Positions 1 to 11,177 of a DNA stretch of 64,000 bases are shown one piece after another; the stretch's first letter is position 1, and each line of letters opens with the position of its first letter. The stretch is from Portulaca oleracea (lineage: Eukaryota; Streptophyta; Magnoliopsida; Caryophyllales; Portulacaceae). The notes below the pieces were generated by a model. The model worked only from the letters and a program-made list of their open reading frames with translations, ran no database searches and had not been told where the DNA came from. The translations under genes were made by a program, and so were the position numbers. The stretch is taken from NCBI GenBank assembly GCA_029582165.1, contig CM055891.1, positions 27,754,832-27,818,831 of the forward strand, written 5' to 3'.

Positions 1-315
1 TCGAAAAATTCTCCCTAAGGTATTCCAAACCTACTAAATGTGTTATTTGAAAGATTTTGTAGGGTAATTCACAAAAATTTGGTGAGTTTTTAGATAACAA
101 TGAAAAAACAGGAGAAAAAGTACAGCTGCTTATGCACCTTTTTTTTTTTTTGGTGTTTTGCAATGGAGACAGAAACAACAAAATAAAATCAATCTAACAG
201 TTGGTTTTTAGCCCTTCTGGCTAAGGTTTGTGCTACATTGACCCAATTTCTTGGAACCTTCAAGATCTTGCAAAAGTCGAAGTTAAGAAGAAGCTTCCTG
301 CAAGCTGCGATACAA
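1..315. other. intergenic, nothing recognised
   Basis: AT-rich sequence with a short poly-T run near 139. No convincing coding frame or repeat terminus is visible. Confidence 0.5.
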
Positions 316-540
316 GGCCCTGTTCTTTTATGCGGTATTTTGCGGAATGGTGTGGTGAGGTGTGGTGGAATTGTGGTGGGTTATTGGTATGTGGGGTAGG
401 TGAGGAGAGAGGATGTAAAAAGTAGATGAGAAAAGTGAGGAGAGAGAAAAATAATGTTTTGCGATAAAATGTGGCGGGTTGTGGCAAACTGCGGTAGGCT
501 GTGATACTGCAGTTTGTCAACCGCAGAAAAGAACATGGCC
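316..540. mobile_element. MITE, family 'GGCCCTGTTCTTTTATG'
   Basis: The left end reads GGCCCTGTTCTTTTATGCGG. The reverse complement of the right end is GGCCATGTTCTTTTCTGCGG, so 18 of 20 terminal bases pair. The 225-bp interior is rich in TGTGG/GCGG and has no coding capacity. The element at 1690-2096 has nearly the same termini. No clear target duplication was found, so the superfamily is open. Confidence 0.7.
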
Positions 541-551
541 TAAGTGAATTA

Positions 552-803
552 CTCCCTCCGTTTCATATTAACTGTCGTCTTTGGAAATTGTGCAGTCAAA
601 CTTCAAAAATTTTGACCGTAAATTTCTCAACATATATAATGAGTTGCTATATAAAATTACCACTATTATATTCGTAATGAAAAATACTATCATAAAAGTA
701 TAATATTGCAATTATTAATAACATATTATGAAATAAATTATCAAGAATGATATTGGAGACCGTGAAAGTCAAAACTATGACAATTAATATGGAATGGAGG
801 GAG
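552..803. mobile_element. Stowaway-like MITE (Tc1/mariner type)
   Basis: Termini are CTCCCTCCGTTTCATATTAA and its inverted partner ending GGAATGGAGGGAG, flanked by TA on both sides (550-551 and 804-805). The CTCCCTCCGT terminus with a TA target is the Stowaway signature. The 252-bp interior is AT-rich and non-coding. A sister copy lies at about 41680-41924. Confidence 0.88.
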
Positions 804-819
804 TAACTTATATAGTTTG

Positions 820-950
820 GACCATCATTTATTTCAATGTCATCAACCCATGATTTAGGGTTTCACTATTTCAATAAGCATGATAAGCACGTTATGTATA
901 GGGCTTACTTTGCAAAAGAATACTTATTACTTAGATTGTAGAAAATGACT
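820..950 (+). other. orphan copy of LecRK upstream sequence
   Basis: This stretch matches the region upstream of the LecRK pseudogene at 16807 (about 16620-16710) and more weakly the region at about 3600-3660 before the first LecRK. Shared blocks include 'caacccatgattta', 'caagcatgataa' and 'gggcttacttygcaaaa'. No lectin or kinase coding sequence follows. It looks like the flank of a lost LecRK copy or a promoter fragment separated by later insertions. Confidence 0.5.
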
Positions 951-1118
951 CAAAGGGCCCAACATTTTGCCGTGATTATTTTAGTATCCTATGTTTTCAA
1001 AAATAGTTTTGAGTTGACATTGTCTTTGCTATAATTATTTATGGGCGACAATCTGACAATAATTTCGGTTGAAAAAGGTTGGAAGAGTTGATTATAGGAT
1101 TAAAAACTAAATTGGACG

Positions 1119-1445
1119 GGCCTTGTTCTATAGAGTGGTTGAGTTGAGTTAGGATTGGTAAGGTAAGGAGAGAAAATGAAAGGAAAGGTTGAAATTTCTT
1201 TGAGTTTAGTTGTGAGATGAAAATATCTTATTAATAAAATTTGAATGTTTTGGGGAAAATAAATGAAAATGTTATAAGTGTGGAAAAAAGTGGAATGATT
1301 TAATGATTAAAATAATATTATTTCAATTTCTTTTTGATTAAAATTTTGAGTTTGATTTGAGAGCTTTATTAGAAGTTGGGTAAGGTAAGGTAAGGTAAGG
1401 TTAAATTAAGTTAAACCTAACTTGCTAGTTTAAAGAACAGTAGCC
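1119..1445. mobile_element. possible MITE
   Basis: The ends GGCCTTGTTCTATAGAGT and the reverse complement GGCTACTGTTCTTTAAACT are imperfectly inverted. The interior holds runs of 'ggtaa/ggtta' repeats (about 1380-1400). No TSD is clear. Confidence 0.35.
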
Positions 1446-1689
1446 TTAATCTTTACTTCACACATAAGAAGAGTTGACTTTCAGTAAAAAAAATGCTAAA
1501 CAAAAAACAATTGTCTTCCAATCCTTTTCAGCCGGACTTATTACCGGATTGTCACCCATAACTAATTACACCAAAGATAATGTCACATCAAAACTATTTT
1601 TAAAAATGCAAGGTCTTTAAAATACTTACGGTGAAATGTAGGATCCTTTATGTCTTGTTTGGTTGCAGCGCTTGTTGAATAAGGCAATT

Positions 1690-2096
1690 GGCCCTGTTCT
1701 TTTATGTGGCTGACAATATGCGGTGACACAGCTCAATCCACTTTGTCACAACCCACCACTACATACCATTCCACCACAATTCATCACAATCCACCGCAAA
1801 TTATTTTTTCAAATTTATTATATATCTTTAATTATAAATTTTCAATCAACACTTTTTCAACTCACTTTTTCCAATACAACACTTTTTCAACCATTTTTTT
1901 AATCATGTTAAAACAATTCAATATTTCAACTCACTTTTTCCAATTACTTTTTCACAATTACTAATACAATATTTATATATATACAAAAAACCCACCACAA
2001 CTTATCAATAACCCACTATAATTTCACCATAACCGCCACAATTTCATCACACCATACTGCCCCATACCGCAACACACCACATAAAAGAACAAGGTC
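1690..2096. mobile_element. MITE, same family as 316-540
   Basis: The left terminus GGCCCTGTTCTTTTATGTGG pairs with the right terminus, whose reverse complement is GACCTTGTTCTTTTATGTGG. The interior is AT-rich with repeated 'ccacca/caacac' blocks and is non-coding. Confidence 0.7.
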
Positions 2097-3180
2097 AGAA
2101 CTCCTAAAAGGCTTGCTTGTCTTGCTAGGAGGACCACTGGTTGACTTAGTCCTCTCCTTGGTTTATTTGTTTCAAAGTTGTAAGACTTTTCTTTTCTTTC
2201 ATTAATCTCCTTTTTTGGAGTTATATACACGCAGCAATGCAGGAAAATGAAATGGGAAAAAAAAAATTCTCATTTTTTATCTCCCTTAGTTGACAAATCT
2301 ATGTGAAGTTGGCTCGTCGAGTTCGAATTACAGTCCTTTGTAAAAGATACTACTACTAGGACCTGCTGTTAATTTTCCTTTACAAATGACAAACTTTTTT
2401 ATTTTTTATTTTTTATTTTCAATTTTTATTTGATTATTATTGTTTTTTTCTATTCAAGTTGGTTTTCAAAGGTTTTCCTTTTGGGTCTTTTTGTTGTCTT
2501 GTTTCGTTTCTAAAGTGATTTTTGAAAAGTTTTTGTGGGTCGTCAGTAATAAGCTTCTTCATGAACTCTAGTTCATGGGGGGAAGGCTGCATACTGCATT
2601 TTAAACGTGTTCATCTGAGAAGTTGTTGTTGTAAATGACAAGTTCTCCTTATTGTTAATTTGTCATCCATGAGGTACTAAAATCTATTTCAATTTGGTGA
2701 AACCATTAATCTATCCAACTTTGAGATCTTAGTCTATAGTCTATAGCAAAATGACTTCCATTGCTATTCACCCAGACCTTATTAAGCATCAATTAATCAT
2801 AGACTGTAAACTGTGATTATTAGTCTATCAGCTAGATACTTTGTTTCTCCTATTCTGCAGACATATGCTTCTTGAACCCATCATCACAGATCCAGGAACC
2901 AAGAGGTACCTTATCCACAGTTGGCCGTATATTTGACGTACGAAGTGACGTCGATAAAATCATGTATTAGCTGATTTTGCCTTGTTTCCAGGTAATTGCA
3001 TTCTACGGTTCCATCTCGATCAATGCAACATGTGTTTGACGAACTGCATAGGCGTCATCTTTCGATAATCCGCTGTTCTTAAGTTTCATCATATCCTTTC
3101 TCTTTGCATGCTAACCTCAGCTGTTGTCTTCATAATGGAAATATGAGAGAGCAAAACCAGCTACTGACAAAGATATTTAA
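2097..3180. other. intergenic stretch upstream of first LecRK
   Basis: No coding frame is supported. T-rich at about 2395-2460. A CAG|GTAATT-like junction occurs near 2990, but no flanking exon can be recognised. Confidence 0.4.
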
Positions 3181-3413
3181 AGGGAGCGTTTGGTAGGAAC
3201 CCCATGGAAATTTTTCCATGGGAAGTTTTCCATGGGAAAGATTTTCGGGAAAAATTTCTCTTAGCCCCCCTAAGGGAAATTTTCCCTAGGAAAATGGTAG
3301 GCTCATCATAAATTTTTTCCCAAGGTCAACCTACATCCAAACACGGAGAAAATAAGTAAATCCAGGATAATTGATCATTTCCCCAGGGTTTTTGACCAAC
3401 CAAACACACCTTT
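3181..3413. mobile_element. Tourist-like MITE (PIF/Harbinger type)
   Basis: The element starts AGGGAGCGTTTGGTAGGAAC and ends CCAACCAAACACACCTTT, an imperfect TIR pair. It is flanked by TAA on both sides (3178-3180 and 3414-3416), the 3-bp target typical of PIF/Harbinger. The interior is rich in 'ccatgggaaa/ttttcccta' palindromes. A relative sits in a sugar-transporter intron at 40079-40393. Confidence 0.75.
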
Positions 3414-3807
3414 TAACAGGAGAAATATCTGGTGGGTTTTTGAAAAAACCAATTGCAAATACAAGAAAGAAAAATCAGCTGCTGTTAAAAGATATTAAAG
3501 TTCTCCCTTTGTACCTTATTCTTAGTACAGCCACATCCAATGCCCCACCTACTTGGGAGCAGTTAAATATCAGTGTCAATTATGAATGCCCTTCAATTGC
3601 TGTAATATACTACATTTATTTCAGTCTCATCAACCCATGACCTAGGTCTCCACTAAAAGACCAAGTATTCCACAGCAAAACATCATGTCTTTCACTTTAG
3701 CTGCTATACTTATACATAGCAAAACACCCCCTTCCAACCCTCCCTCTAATAACTCTGTTAGGTTATGCTTTTAAGGGTCACCTCTCTCAACACTTAACCA
3801 TTTGTGC

Positions 3808-5811
3808 ATGATGGCTGTTCCTCTTTATTGTATCCATCACATCATAGTAGTTCATCTAATTTTACCTGTCCTCACCATTGCCCAAAGTGAACAACAGTTC
3901 ATCTATAATGGTTTCCATGGAGCCATCAATCTTCACCTAGATGGAACTGCAAACATTCATCACAATGGCCTCCTCCAGATGACCAATGCATCTAAACACA
4001 AAACTGGCCATGCCTTCTTCCCTAACCCTATGACTTTCAAGCCAAATTCGTCGTTCTCCACCTCTTTTGTTTTTGCCATACATCCTGAAGTAGTTAATCA
4101 TTCAAGCTGGGGAATGGTTTTTGTCATCTCTCCATCCATGAACTTTCAGGGTGCTCTTTCAGCCGAGTACCTAGGACTCTTCAACCATTCCACCAATGGC
4201 CTTTCCTCAAACCACCTGTTTGCCGTAGAGCTAGACAGTATCCTAAATCATGTAATAGGTGGCAACCATGTAGGAATCGATGTTAACGGTCTGGATTCCA
4301 TTGATGCTGCTTTTGCGTCATACTATTCTGATAAAGAAGGGGTGAGTAAGAATCTGTCTCTTCTAAGTGGAAACCCAATGCAGGTTTGGATAGACTATGA
4401 TGGAGCAGAGAAGCTAGTTAATGTAACATTAGCTCCAATTAGACATCCTAAGCCTAGCAGAAGCCTTTTGTCGACGCACATCGATCTTTCATCGATACTT
4501 CTTGAGTCCATGTATATCGGCTTCTCTGCTTCTACGGGAGGGATTCTTGCAAGCAATCATTACCTGCTGGGTTGGAGTTGGAATCAAAGTGGGAAAGCGC
4601 GGGATTTGGATCCTTCCAAGCTTCCATCACTTCCAAGTTTCAGAAATCATAGGTTGAACCTGACTTTTCTACTTTTGCTTATGTTTTTGATACTTCTGTT
4701 TGCAGTGGTTGTTGGAGTTGCTTGGTATATGAGGAGGAAGAAATACGACGAGCTGTATGAAGCTTGGGAACGAGAATATGCTCCTCATAGATTTTCATAC
4801 AAGGATCTCTATGCAGCGACAAAGGGTTTCAGAAACTCCGAACTTCTCGGTGTTGGTGGTTTTGGGAAAGTTTATAAAGGTGTGTACCCTTCAACCCATG
4901 CCCAAATCGCAGTGAAGCGAATCTCCCATGATTCGAAACAAGGGATGAAGGAGTTCATGTCGGAGATTGCTAGCATGAGGAGGCTAAGGCACAAAAATTT
5001 GGTGCAGCTCTTAGGCTATTGCAGAAGAAAAGGGGAGCTTCTTCTAGTCTATGATTACATGCCTAATGGAAGCCTCGACAAATTCCTTTTCAGCAACAAT
5101 TTTGAGTCAAAGCTTCAATGGTGCCAGAGATTCAAGATCATTAAGGGGGTGGCTGCTGCCCTCTTATACCTACACGAGGGTTGGGAGCAGGTTGTCCTTC
5201 ACCGAGATGTAAAAGCAAGTAATGTCTTATTAGATGCTGAGATGAATGCTCGGTTGGGCGACTTCGGCCTTTCTAGACTGTATGATCACAACACAAATGC
5301 TCAAACTACCCATGTAGTAGGAACAATGGGATATCTTGCTCCAGAAGCATGCAGAACGCGAAAGCCTACTACATTCACCGACATATATGCTTTTGGAATG
5401 TTCTTGCTTGAAGTGTCCTGTGGAAGAAGACCAATTGACGAGCGAGCTGGTAGTGGTAATGTTTTCCTGGTTGATTTGGTTTACGGTTGTTGGAAGAGGG
5501 GAGCGATTCTTGAAGCGAGCGATCCTAAGCTGGAAGGAAGTTACGAGAGCGAGGAACTGCAGATGGTCCTGAAGTTAGGATTGCTGTGTGTTCATCCAAA
5601 GGCAGAAGAAAGGCCTGCTATGAGGCAAATCGTTCGCTTTCTGGAGGGAGATGCAACAATTCCTGATATACCTTGTGACTTTGACCCTGAAAGTGTTGAG
5701 TTCCTCAAGGGGTGTTGGGGAACCTCATCATCTGTCCCACCATTGTCATTTGAAACAAATTCTGGTGGTTCTTTGTCCATGGTGAATTCAGTGGTACATT
5801 GTGGCCGTTGA
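3808..5811 (+). CDS. L-type lectin-domain receptor kinase (S.4-like), copy 1
   Basis: Single-exon receptor-like kinase expected at the plasma membrane, with an extracellular lectin-like domain coupled to cytosolic Ser/Thr kinase signalling; the ligand is unknown. Translation from ATG 3808 gives 667 residues: signal peptide about 1-26, legume-lectin domain about 29-262, transmembrane segment about 284-307, kinase about 345-615. Kinase hallmarks are intact: GVGGFG loop, VK lysine near 370, HRDVKASN near 465-472, DFG near 485 and APE near 513. The open frame begins six bases earlier at TTG, which is not a plant start; ATG 3811 directly follows. The lectin metal loop is shortened: the DID segment of the 21.4-kb paralogue is missing, so sugar binding is doubtful. 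Most similar in this window to the pseudogene at 16.8 kb. Probably functional as a kinase. Confidence 0.93.
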   Translation: MMAVPLYCIHHIIVVHLILPVLTIAQSEQQFIYNGFHGAINLHLDGTANIHHNGLLQMTNASKHKTGHAFFPNPMTFKPNSSFSTSFVFAIHPEVVNHSSWGMVFVISPSMNFQGALSAEYLGLFNHSTNGLSSNHLFAVELDSILNHVIGGNHVGIDVNGLDSIDAAFASYYSDKEGVSKNLSLLSGNPMQVWIDYDGAEKLVNVTLAPIRHPKPSRSLLSTHIDLSSILLESMYIGFSASTGGILASNHYLLGWSWNQSGKARDLDPSKLPSLPSFRNHRLNLTFLLLLMFLILLFAVVVGVAWYMRRKKYDELYEAWEREYAPHRFSYKDLYAATKGFRNSELLGVGGFGKVYKGVYPSTHAQIAVKRISHDSKQGMKEFMSEIASMRRLRHKNLVQLLGYCRRKGELLLVYDYMPNGSLDKFLFSNNFESKLQWCQRFKIIKGVAAALLYLHEGWEQVVLHRDVKASNVLLDAEMNARLGDFGLSRLYDHNTNAQTTHVVGTMGYLAPEACRTRKPTTFTDIYAFGMFLLEVSCGRRPIDERAGSGNVFLVDLVYGCWKRGAILEASDPKLEGSYESEELQMVLKLGLLCVHPKAEERPAMRQIVRFLEGDATIPDIPCDFDPESVEFLKGCWGTSSSVPPLSFETNSGGSLSMVNSVVHCGR

Positions 5812-6323
5812 TGTGCAGGGTACATCAAGATTGTTGATAGGGTCTGTGTGTTTGTGTTTTTTGAAGGGATATGTGAAGGTCGGGTAAGGTAAGAGAAGGT
5901 AAGTTTAGGTAAATACACACGTATGCGAAAGAAGAAAGAAAGCCAAGGTGAAATCAGGGATTAACATAGCTTTTTGATGTATTTTATAACTGAGATAATC
6001 ATGAGATTGTGTTCATCTTTCATGTGATGTGATGTTCTAGTACCATATATGATATATGTCATCTTGTGAAAACAGATTATGTCATCTTGGGGAGTGAATT
6101 TTATCAGAAATTTATGCACTTGGCATTTTAAATTTCCCCATCGATCCTGCTAAAATCGTAAGTTGTGTATTTCGTATTCAATCTACTCAATTTGAAATCC
6201 TAGACTCTAAGCTATAACGCCGAAAATACATATACACTTGAAAAGAAAACTTAACCATTGGGCTTTGCTTTTTTGGGGTGAGATAAATTTATCATTTCTA
6301 AATCACTCCTACACTACACATGT
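5812..6323. other. LecRK copy 1 downstream flank
   Basis: 3' flank and spacer with runs such as 'ggtaaggtaagagaaggtaagtttagg' after the stop. No other gene is visible. Confidence 0.4.
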
Positions 6324-6730
6324 CCTGTTTGGCAAACAACTGTTAGTTGCTAGCTGTTTGTATTAATTGTTCATTATTGACTGTTTGGATTGACAACTTA
6401 GATTGGTCGTTTGGATTGATTGTGTTGGAAAAGTTGTATTTGGTAATGTTAGTTGTTTTTGAAAAAGTATTTGTTGAAATTTTGCATACCTATTCATAAA
6501 TAATACTTTTAGGATGACATGTGTAAAGGTAGACAACTTTTGGAGTAACTTGTATTTTCCACAATAAGTCATTTTTAATCGTCTGCTCTAACCTACTGAT
6601 TGAAAATTGGCCGATTGGAATCAAACAGCCAACAAAATTGGTTATTTACCCAACACTCTAACAATCTATTTGAACCATAATAAGTCTACTTTTGCACTAA
6701 ACTGTTGAATAGGCTATTTATCAAACAGGG
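6324..6730. mobile_element. MITE with CCTGTTTGG termini
   Basis: The left end CCTGTTTGGCAAACAACTG and the right end ATTTATCAAACAGGG are inverted. The interior carries further inverted blocks around 'aacagctaacaa'-type sequence. The right end of a related copy is seen at about 20850-20940. The target duplication is unclear. Confidence 0.6.
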
Positions 6731-7092
6731 TTACAATATTTCCTACCTTACTTACCTATTCTCAAACTACTTATCTATCTTACATAATATATATTTAACA
6801 ATTCATATATTTAATAAGTGATATGATTGATGTGACTTGTTTTAATTATAATACTTTATTAAAAATTATAAAATATATATTTAAAAAATTCATACATTTG
6901 ATTGATGTAATTAGTATTACTTATTTTCTTAAATACTATCCTACCTACCAATACTTACACAATCTTACCTATTTTTCCTACCTTACATCCCTTTATTGAT
7001 TCTATATTTGGAAATAACAAGGCCTCTGTATTGGAAAAGGTAAGTATCTCACGATACCGATTTTTTTTTTTAAAAAAAAAGCTTGACGTCTA
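6731..7092. other. intergenic, AT-rich
   Basis: AT-rich spacer with short repeats 'ttacctac'. It ends in the GTCTA target site of the copia element. No gene is seen. Confidence 0.4.
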
Positions 7093-7351
7093 TGTTGGAG
7101 CAGATAAAAAATAAACAGAGGCAGAATCTGAAACTCTAATTCATTGCCTTCAAAACTAAAATACACATCAGAATAAATAGGACTAACCAAACAAACTCAG
7201 CTGAAATTTAGCAACTAACTGAGACATGACTAACAGCTTATTGCCTAAAAATAGGAAAGAGAAACTGACTTGACTCACAAGTCACAACTAACTGCTACTT
7301 GCTGAAAATTAGGAAACACTTGAACATAATCTTTTGAAGCATCATTCAACA
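7093..7351 (-). repeat. 3' LTR of copia element
   Basis: 259 bp. On the + strand it begins TGTTGGAGCAGATAAAAA and ends GCATCATTCAACA. It has the same length as the LTR at 11396-11654. Confidence 0.95.
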
Positions 7352-9411
7352 TTCCCCCTTGCTTCAAAACTTGTCATCCCCATCTTCTTTCTAAAATACT
7401 CATGCTTGGCTGGAGGGAGAGCCTTGGTCATTATATCAGCAACTTGCTGATTTGTTCCACAATGCTTTAGTTCAACCTCACCCCTTGTAGTCAGGTCACG
7501 AATGAAATGATAGCGCACATCTATGTGCTTTGTACGACTGTGGAAAGCTGGATTTCTGGACATCGCTATAGCTGACTTGTTGTCGCAGAATATTTCAGTT
7601 GCACCAATCTGTTTTTGCCCGAAATCTGCTAGTAACTTCCTTAGCCATACAACTTGGCAAGATGAAGAAGTCACTGCCATGTATTCAGCCTCTGAAGAAG
7701 ATAAAGCCAAAGTGTCCTGTTTCTTAAAACTCCATAAAACTGCACCTGAACCAAGAAAGAATACTTGACCTGAAGTACTCTTGCTGTCATCTATAGAGCC
7801 TGCAAAATCACTGTCAGTATAACCATATAGTCTGACCCCATCAACCTTGCTGTACCAAATTCCAAAATCTGATGTGCCTGAAACATAGTGCATAATCCTT
7901 TTAGAAGCTCACAGAGTGTGCAATGTTAGGTCGAGTATGAGAGAGATAGTTAAGGCCACCCACAAGCCTTCGAAAGTATGTGACATTAGCTTTTCCAGTA
8001 CCATCTTCAGCCCTCAATACTTCATTCACATTCATAGGAGTACTTGCAATTTTACAACCAACCATTTTGTGTCTCTTGAGGAGGTCCATTGCATATTTTT
8101 GTTGAGAGATAAAAATACCATCAACACCTTGTTTTACCTCAAGCCCAAGAAAGTAGTGCAGTAGTCCCAAATCTGTCATCTCAAATTTCTTCATCATGCA
8201 TGACTTACATTCATCAACAATAGACTCCGAAGACCCCATATATATCATATCATCAACATAAAGACAAACCACCAAGAAATCAATATCACTTGTCTTTTGA
8301 AATAAAGGGTAGGCTCACTTGCACTTCTCTTAAAATCATTTTCAGCGAAGAAAGCATCAATCTTATTATACCAAGCATGTGGAGCCTGTTTTAGACCATA
8401 CAGAGCCTTTTTCAGCCTATAGACTTTGTTTTCCTCGCCTTTTATCACAAACCCTTCTGGTTGTGCAACATATACCTCCTCATTCGATTCCCCATTAAGA
8501 AAGGCAGACTTCACATCAAATTGAAATACAGGCCATTGAAATTGAGCAGCTAAGGCTAGAAAAATTCTTACAGTTTCAAAGCGAGCCACGGGCGAGAAGG
8601 TCTCATCAAAGTCGACACCTTGTTCTTGAGCATAACCCTTTGCAACTAGTTGAGCCTTGTATTTTTGAACTGTTCCATCAGCATTGTACTTAGTGCGGTA
8701 CACCCACTTCAAACCAATCGCATTCTTCTCTTCTTGAAGGTTTACCAAATCCCAAGTTTGGTTTTTCTGGATGGACAACAACTCCTCCTCCATTGCTTTG
8801 CCCCACTCAGGTTGCTTTGTAGCTTCCTCAAAGTAAATAGGATCTGTAACAAATAAAGCAAAGGTGCAAGTTATATTATAATCAGCATATCTAGGATTTG
8901 GCCTCCTATTCCTCCCTGACCTTCTGGGCAGAGGAGAAGCTGGACTCTCCTCAGAAGGTGTTGGTGAAGAGCTTCTGCGAGGTGAACTTGGAGGTTGTAA
9001 TTCTTGCTCATCCCTTTCAACCAAAGGAACTTCCAGGGTAATACCTTCCTGTACTTTATCTTCTCCCCAATCCCACGCAGAAACTTCATCAAAAACCACA
9101 TCTCTACTGATGGTTATCTTGCCATTCACAGGATTATATAGCGTGTATGCTTTAGACTCGGAAGAATAGCCAACAACAATATACTTCTCAGATTTTTTGT
9201 CAAATTTCTGAGAATATGTTTTGATCAAAGCATACGCTATACAACCAAATACTTTTAAGTGACTCACCGTTGGCCTTCTACCTGTCCATGCTTCATAGGG
9301 TGTTTGATCGATTTGCTTTTGTAGGGGACAAATTGAATGTACACTGCTTGTTGCTCTGACCTGCCCAAAATGAGTAGGAAGACCTTTAGCTTGCATCATA
9401 CTCCTTGCCAT
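7342..9411 (-). pseudogene. copia pol 3' part: integrase C-terminus, reverse transcriptase, RNase H
   Basis: Three overlapping or adjoining frames. 8245-9411 holds the integrase C-terminus (ending before a VFDE block), the linker, and the RT start with 'FDVKSAFLNG' and 'LKKALYGLKQAP'. 7901-8275 holds the YVDD catalytic box ('VCLYVDDMIYMGSS'). 7342-7893 holds RNase H ('YTDSDFAG', 'SSSEAEYMA', 'FCDNKSAI', 'TKHIDVRYHFIRD'). A frameshift near 8283-8300 separates the first two. A small deletion after 'NIAHSVSF' near 7895-7905, seen by comparison with the family, separates the last two. The protein cannot be made as one chain. Confidence 0.9.
7352..7360 (-). other. polypurine tract of copia element
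   Basis: On the minus strand AAGGGGGAA directly precedes the 3' LTR. This is the usual plus-strand primer site. Confidence 0.85.
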
Positions 9412-9422
9412 TTTTACTCTTG

Positions 9423-10309
9423 TCAGGTTCTTCCTCTCGACACCGCTCGCTCAGTGTATACGGTCTTTGTCAGCTCTCTGCGAATTCCACTTTCTTGACA
9501 AAAAACAGTGAACTCAGTAGAGGTAAACTCTCCTCCTCTATCTGTTCGCAGGCTTTTTATCAAAAGACCACTTTGGCTTTCGACACATGCTTTGAATTTT
9601 TTGAACCTGTCAAAAGCTTCAGACTTGTTTTCCAGAAAATAAACCCAGCTCATACGACTATAATCATCAGTGATCAACATAAAATAGTGACTCCCACCAA
9701 GGGATTCAGTCCTCATGGGTCCACAAAAGTCTGCGTGCACTAATTCAAGACATTTAGAGGTCCTCCAAGCCTTACCAACAGGAAAAGATTTTTACTTTGC
9801 TTACCATAAACACAACTCTCACAAAAACCAATACTTTCAACCTTAGGTAACCCGAAAACCATCTTCTTTCTGCTTAACAACTTCAACCCATTAATATTCA
9901 AATGCCCATATCGTAAATGTCATAGTTTAGTCTCATCATTAGCATTGGAAACCAAGGCAAACCTCTCAACCATAGAGACTTCAAGTGAAAACATCCTATT
10001 ATTTTTCATTGCGACTTTAGCAATGATCTGCCCATAAGTCTTTTCTCTAATAATACACTAACCATCATCAAAGAAAAGAGAATATCCACTCATCATCAAC
10101 TGCCCGACCCTAAGCAACTTGTGGGGGAACAAACTAGGCACAAGCATTACAACATGCAAAAGCTTGGAATTACCTTTGGGAGTTGTAATGCTTACGGTAC
10201 CTCTTCCTTCGACATGAATAGCCTTGCTGTCTCCAAGTGTCACTGTTGATTTTTTGGACTCATCAAGCTCCTTGAATAAAGACCTTGTTCCAGTCATGTG
10301 ATTAGATCA
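9423..10309 (-). pseudogene. copia protease and integrase core, broken
   Basis: The minus strand shows the aspartic protease start 'WFLDSG', followed at once by TGA (10307-10309) where copia proteases normally have a Cys codon. TAG at 10058-10060 and TGA at 9920-9922 (in place of the Trp of the pre-integrase LWH motif) follow, with a one-base frameshift near 9788. The integrase core at 9423-9740 has the first Asp in 'HADFCGPM' and the second in 'LRTDRGGEF'. The segment that should carry the catalytic Glu is scrambled by indels near 9425-9465. Confidence 0.85.
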
Positions 10310-10429
10310 ACCACTGTCTAAGAACCAAACATCGTTAGGCTTCTCATTCTCAGAAAAAACAACCATGAAAAGCTTACTTTCCTCCTCTGCAATATTTGCT
10401 TGATTAGCTTCATCTCTCTGTTTCTGCCA

Positions 10430-10471
10430 ACAATATGCCTCCTTGTGGCCTGGTTTGCTACAGTAACGACA
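10430..10471 (-). other. CCHC zinc knuckle of copia Gag
   Basis: The minus strand reads C-x2-C-x4-H-x4-C (Cys codons at 10469-10471, 10460-10462 and 10430-10432). It is in frame with the protease DSG but not with the upstream Gag frame, because of an indel near 10573-10577. Confidence 0.85.
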
Positions 10472-10565
10472 GAGGAAAGGTTTGTTCTACCTCTCTTCAT
10501 TATAACTTCCTCTACCTCGGCCTCTTCCTTGACCTTTTCCATGGCCTATGCGATGGAAACCACCT

Positions 10566-11177
10566 CTACCACGGGCCACAACCGCGACCAAAATTCTCTG
10601 AAGTCTCCCCCTTCACCTGAAAGGTTGTTTCCTCGACCTTTTCATAAGACCTGGTAACTCTGGCTTCATGGGCTTGCAAGGAACTCATTAGTTGATCAAA
10701 AGTGTAAGTAGACAGATCCTTAGATTCTTCAATTGCAGCAACAATATGATCAAATTTTTTGGTTAAACTCCTCAGCACTTTGCACACAATAGTTTCATTA
10801 CTAACACTTTCCCCATATGTTTTCATCTGACTAACAATCCCAGACACCCTAGACAAGAAATCTTGAATAGACTCTTTCTCTTGCATGACCAAAGTTTCAA
10901 ATTCACGACGAAGAGTCTGTAATTTTACAGCGATTACCCTTTTATCGCCTAAAAATTCTTGCTTCAAAATCTCCCATGCCTGTTTGGAAGTTGCGGCTGC
11001 CACAATTCTCGAAAAAATCTCGTCATCCAGTGCAGATTGGATGAGTAATAGAGCCTTGGCATCCTTCTTGTGAAGCTCTCTAAGATTCTGGTCAGGTTGA
11101 GCCGGTGCAGGAGTAGGCTCGGTGTACCCAGTTGACACCAAGTCCCATAACTCTTGAGACTTGAACATAGTTGTCAT
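10566..11177 (-). pseudogene. copia Gag, frameshifted
   Basis: 203 codons from ATG 11175-11177 with the retrotransposon Gag (UBN2-type) pattern: 'LWDLVSTGY', 'AKALLLIQSALDDEIFSRI', 'AWEILKQEFLGDKR', 'SRVSGIVSQMKTYGE'. It ends at a stop just after a Gly/Arg-rich start. Reading on into the Gly/Arg tract and zinc knuckle requires another frame, so the break is a one-base indel in the C/G run near 10573-10577. Confidence 0.88.

Noticed and set aside
200..245. 'tagcccttctggctaagg' recalls the start of U2 snRNA
   Set aside because: Only about a dozen bases agree; no Sm site or later U2 stem-loops follow.
3802..3807. Start of LecRK copy 1 six bases earlier
   Set aside because: That codon is TTG; ATG 3808 is the first plausible plant start. 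The same applies to 16798 versus ATG 16807.
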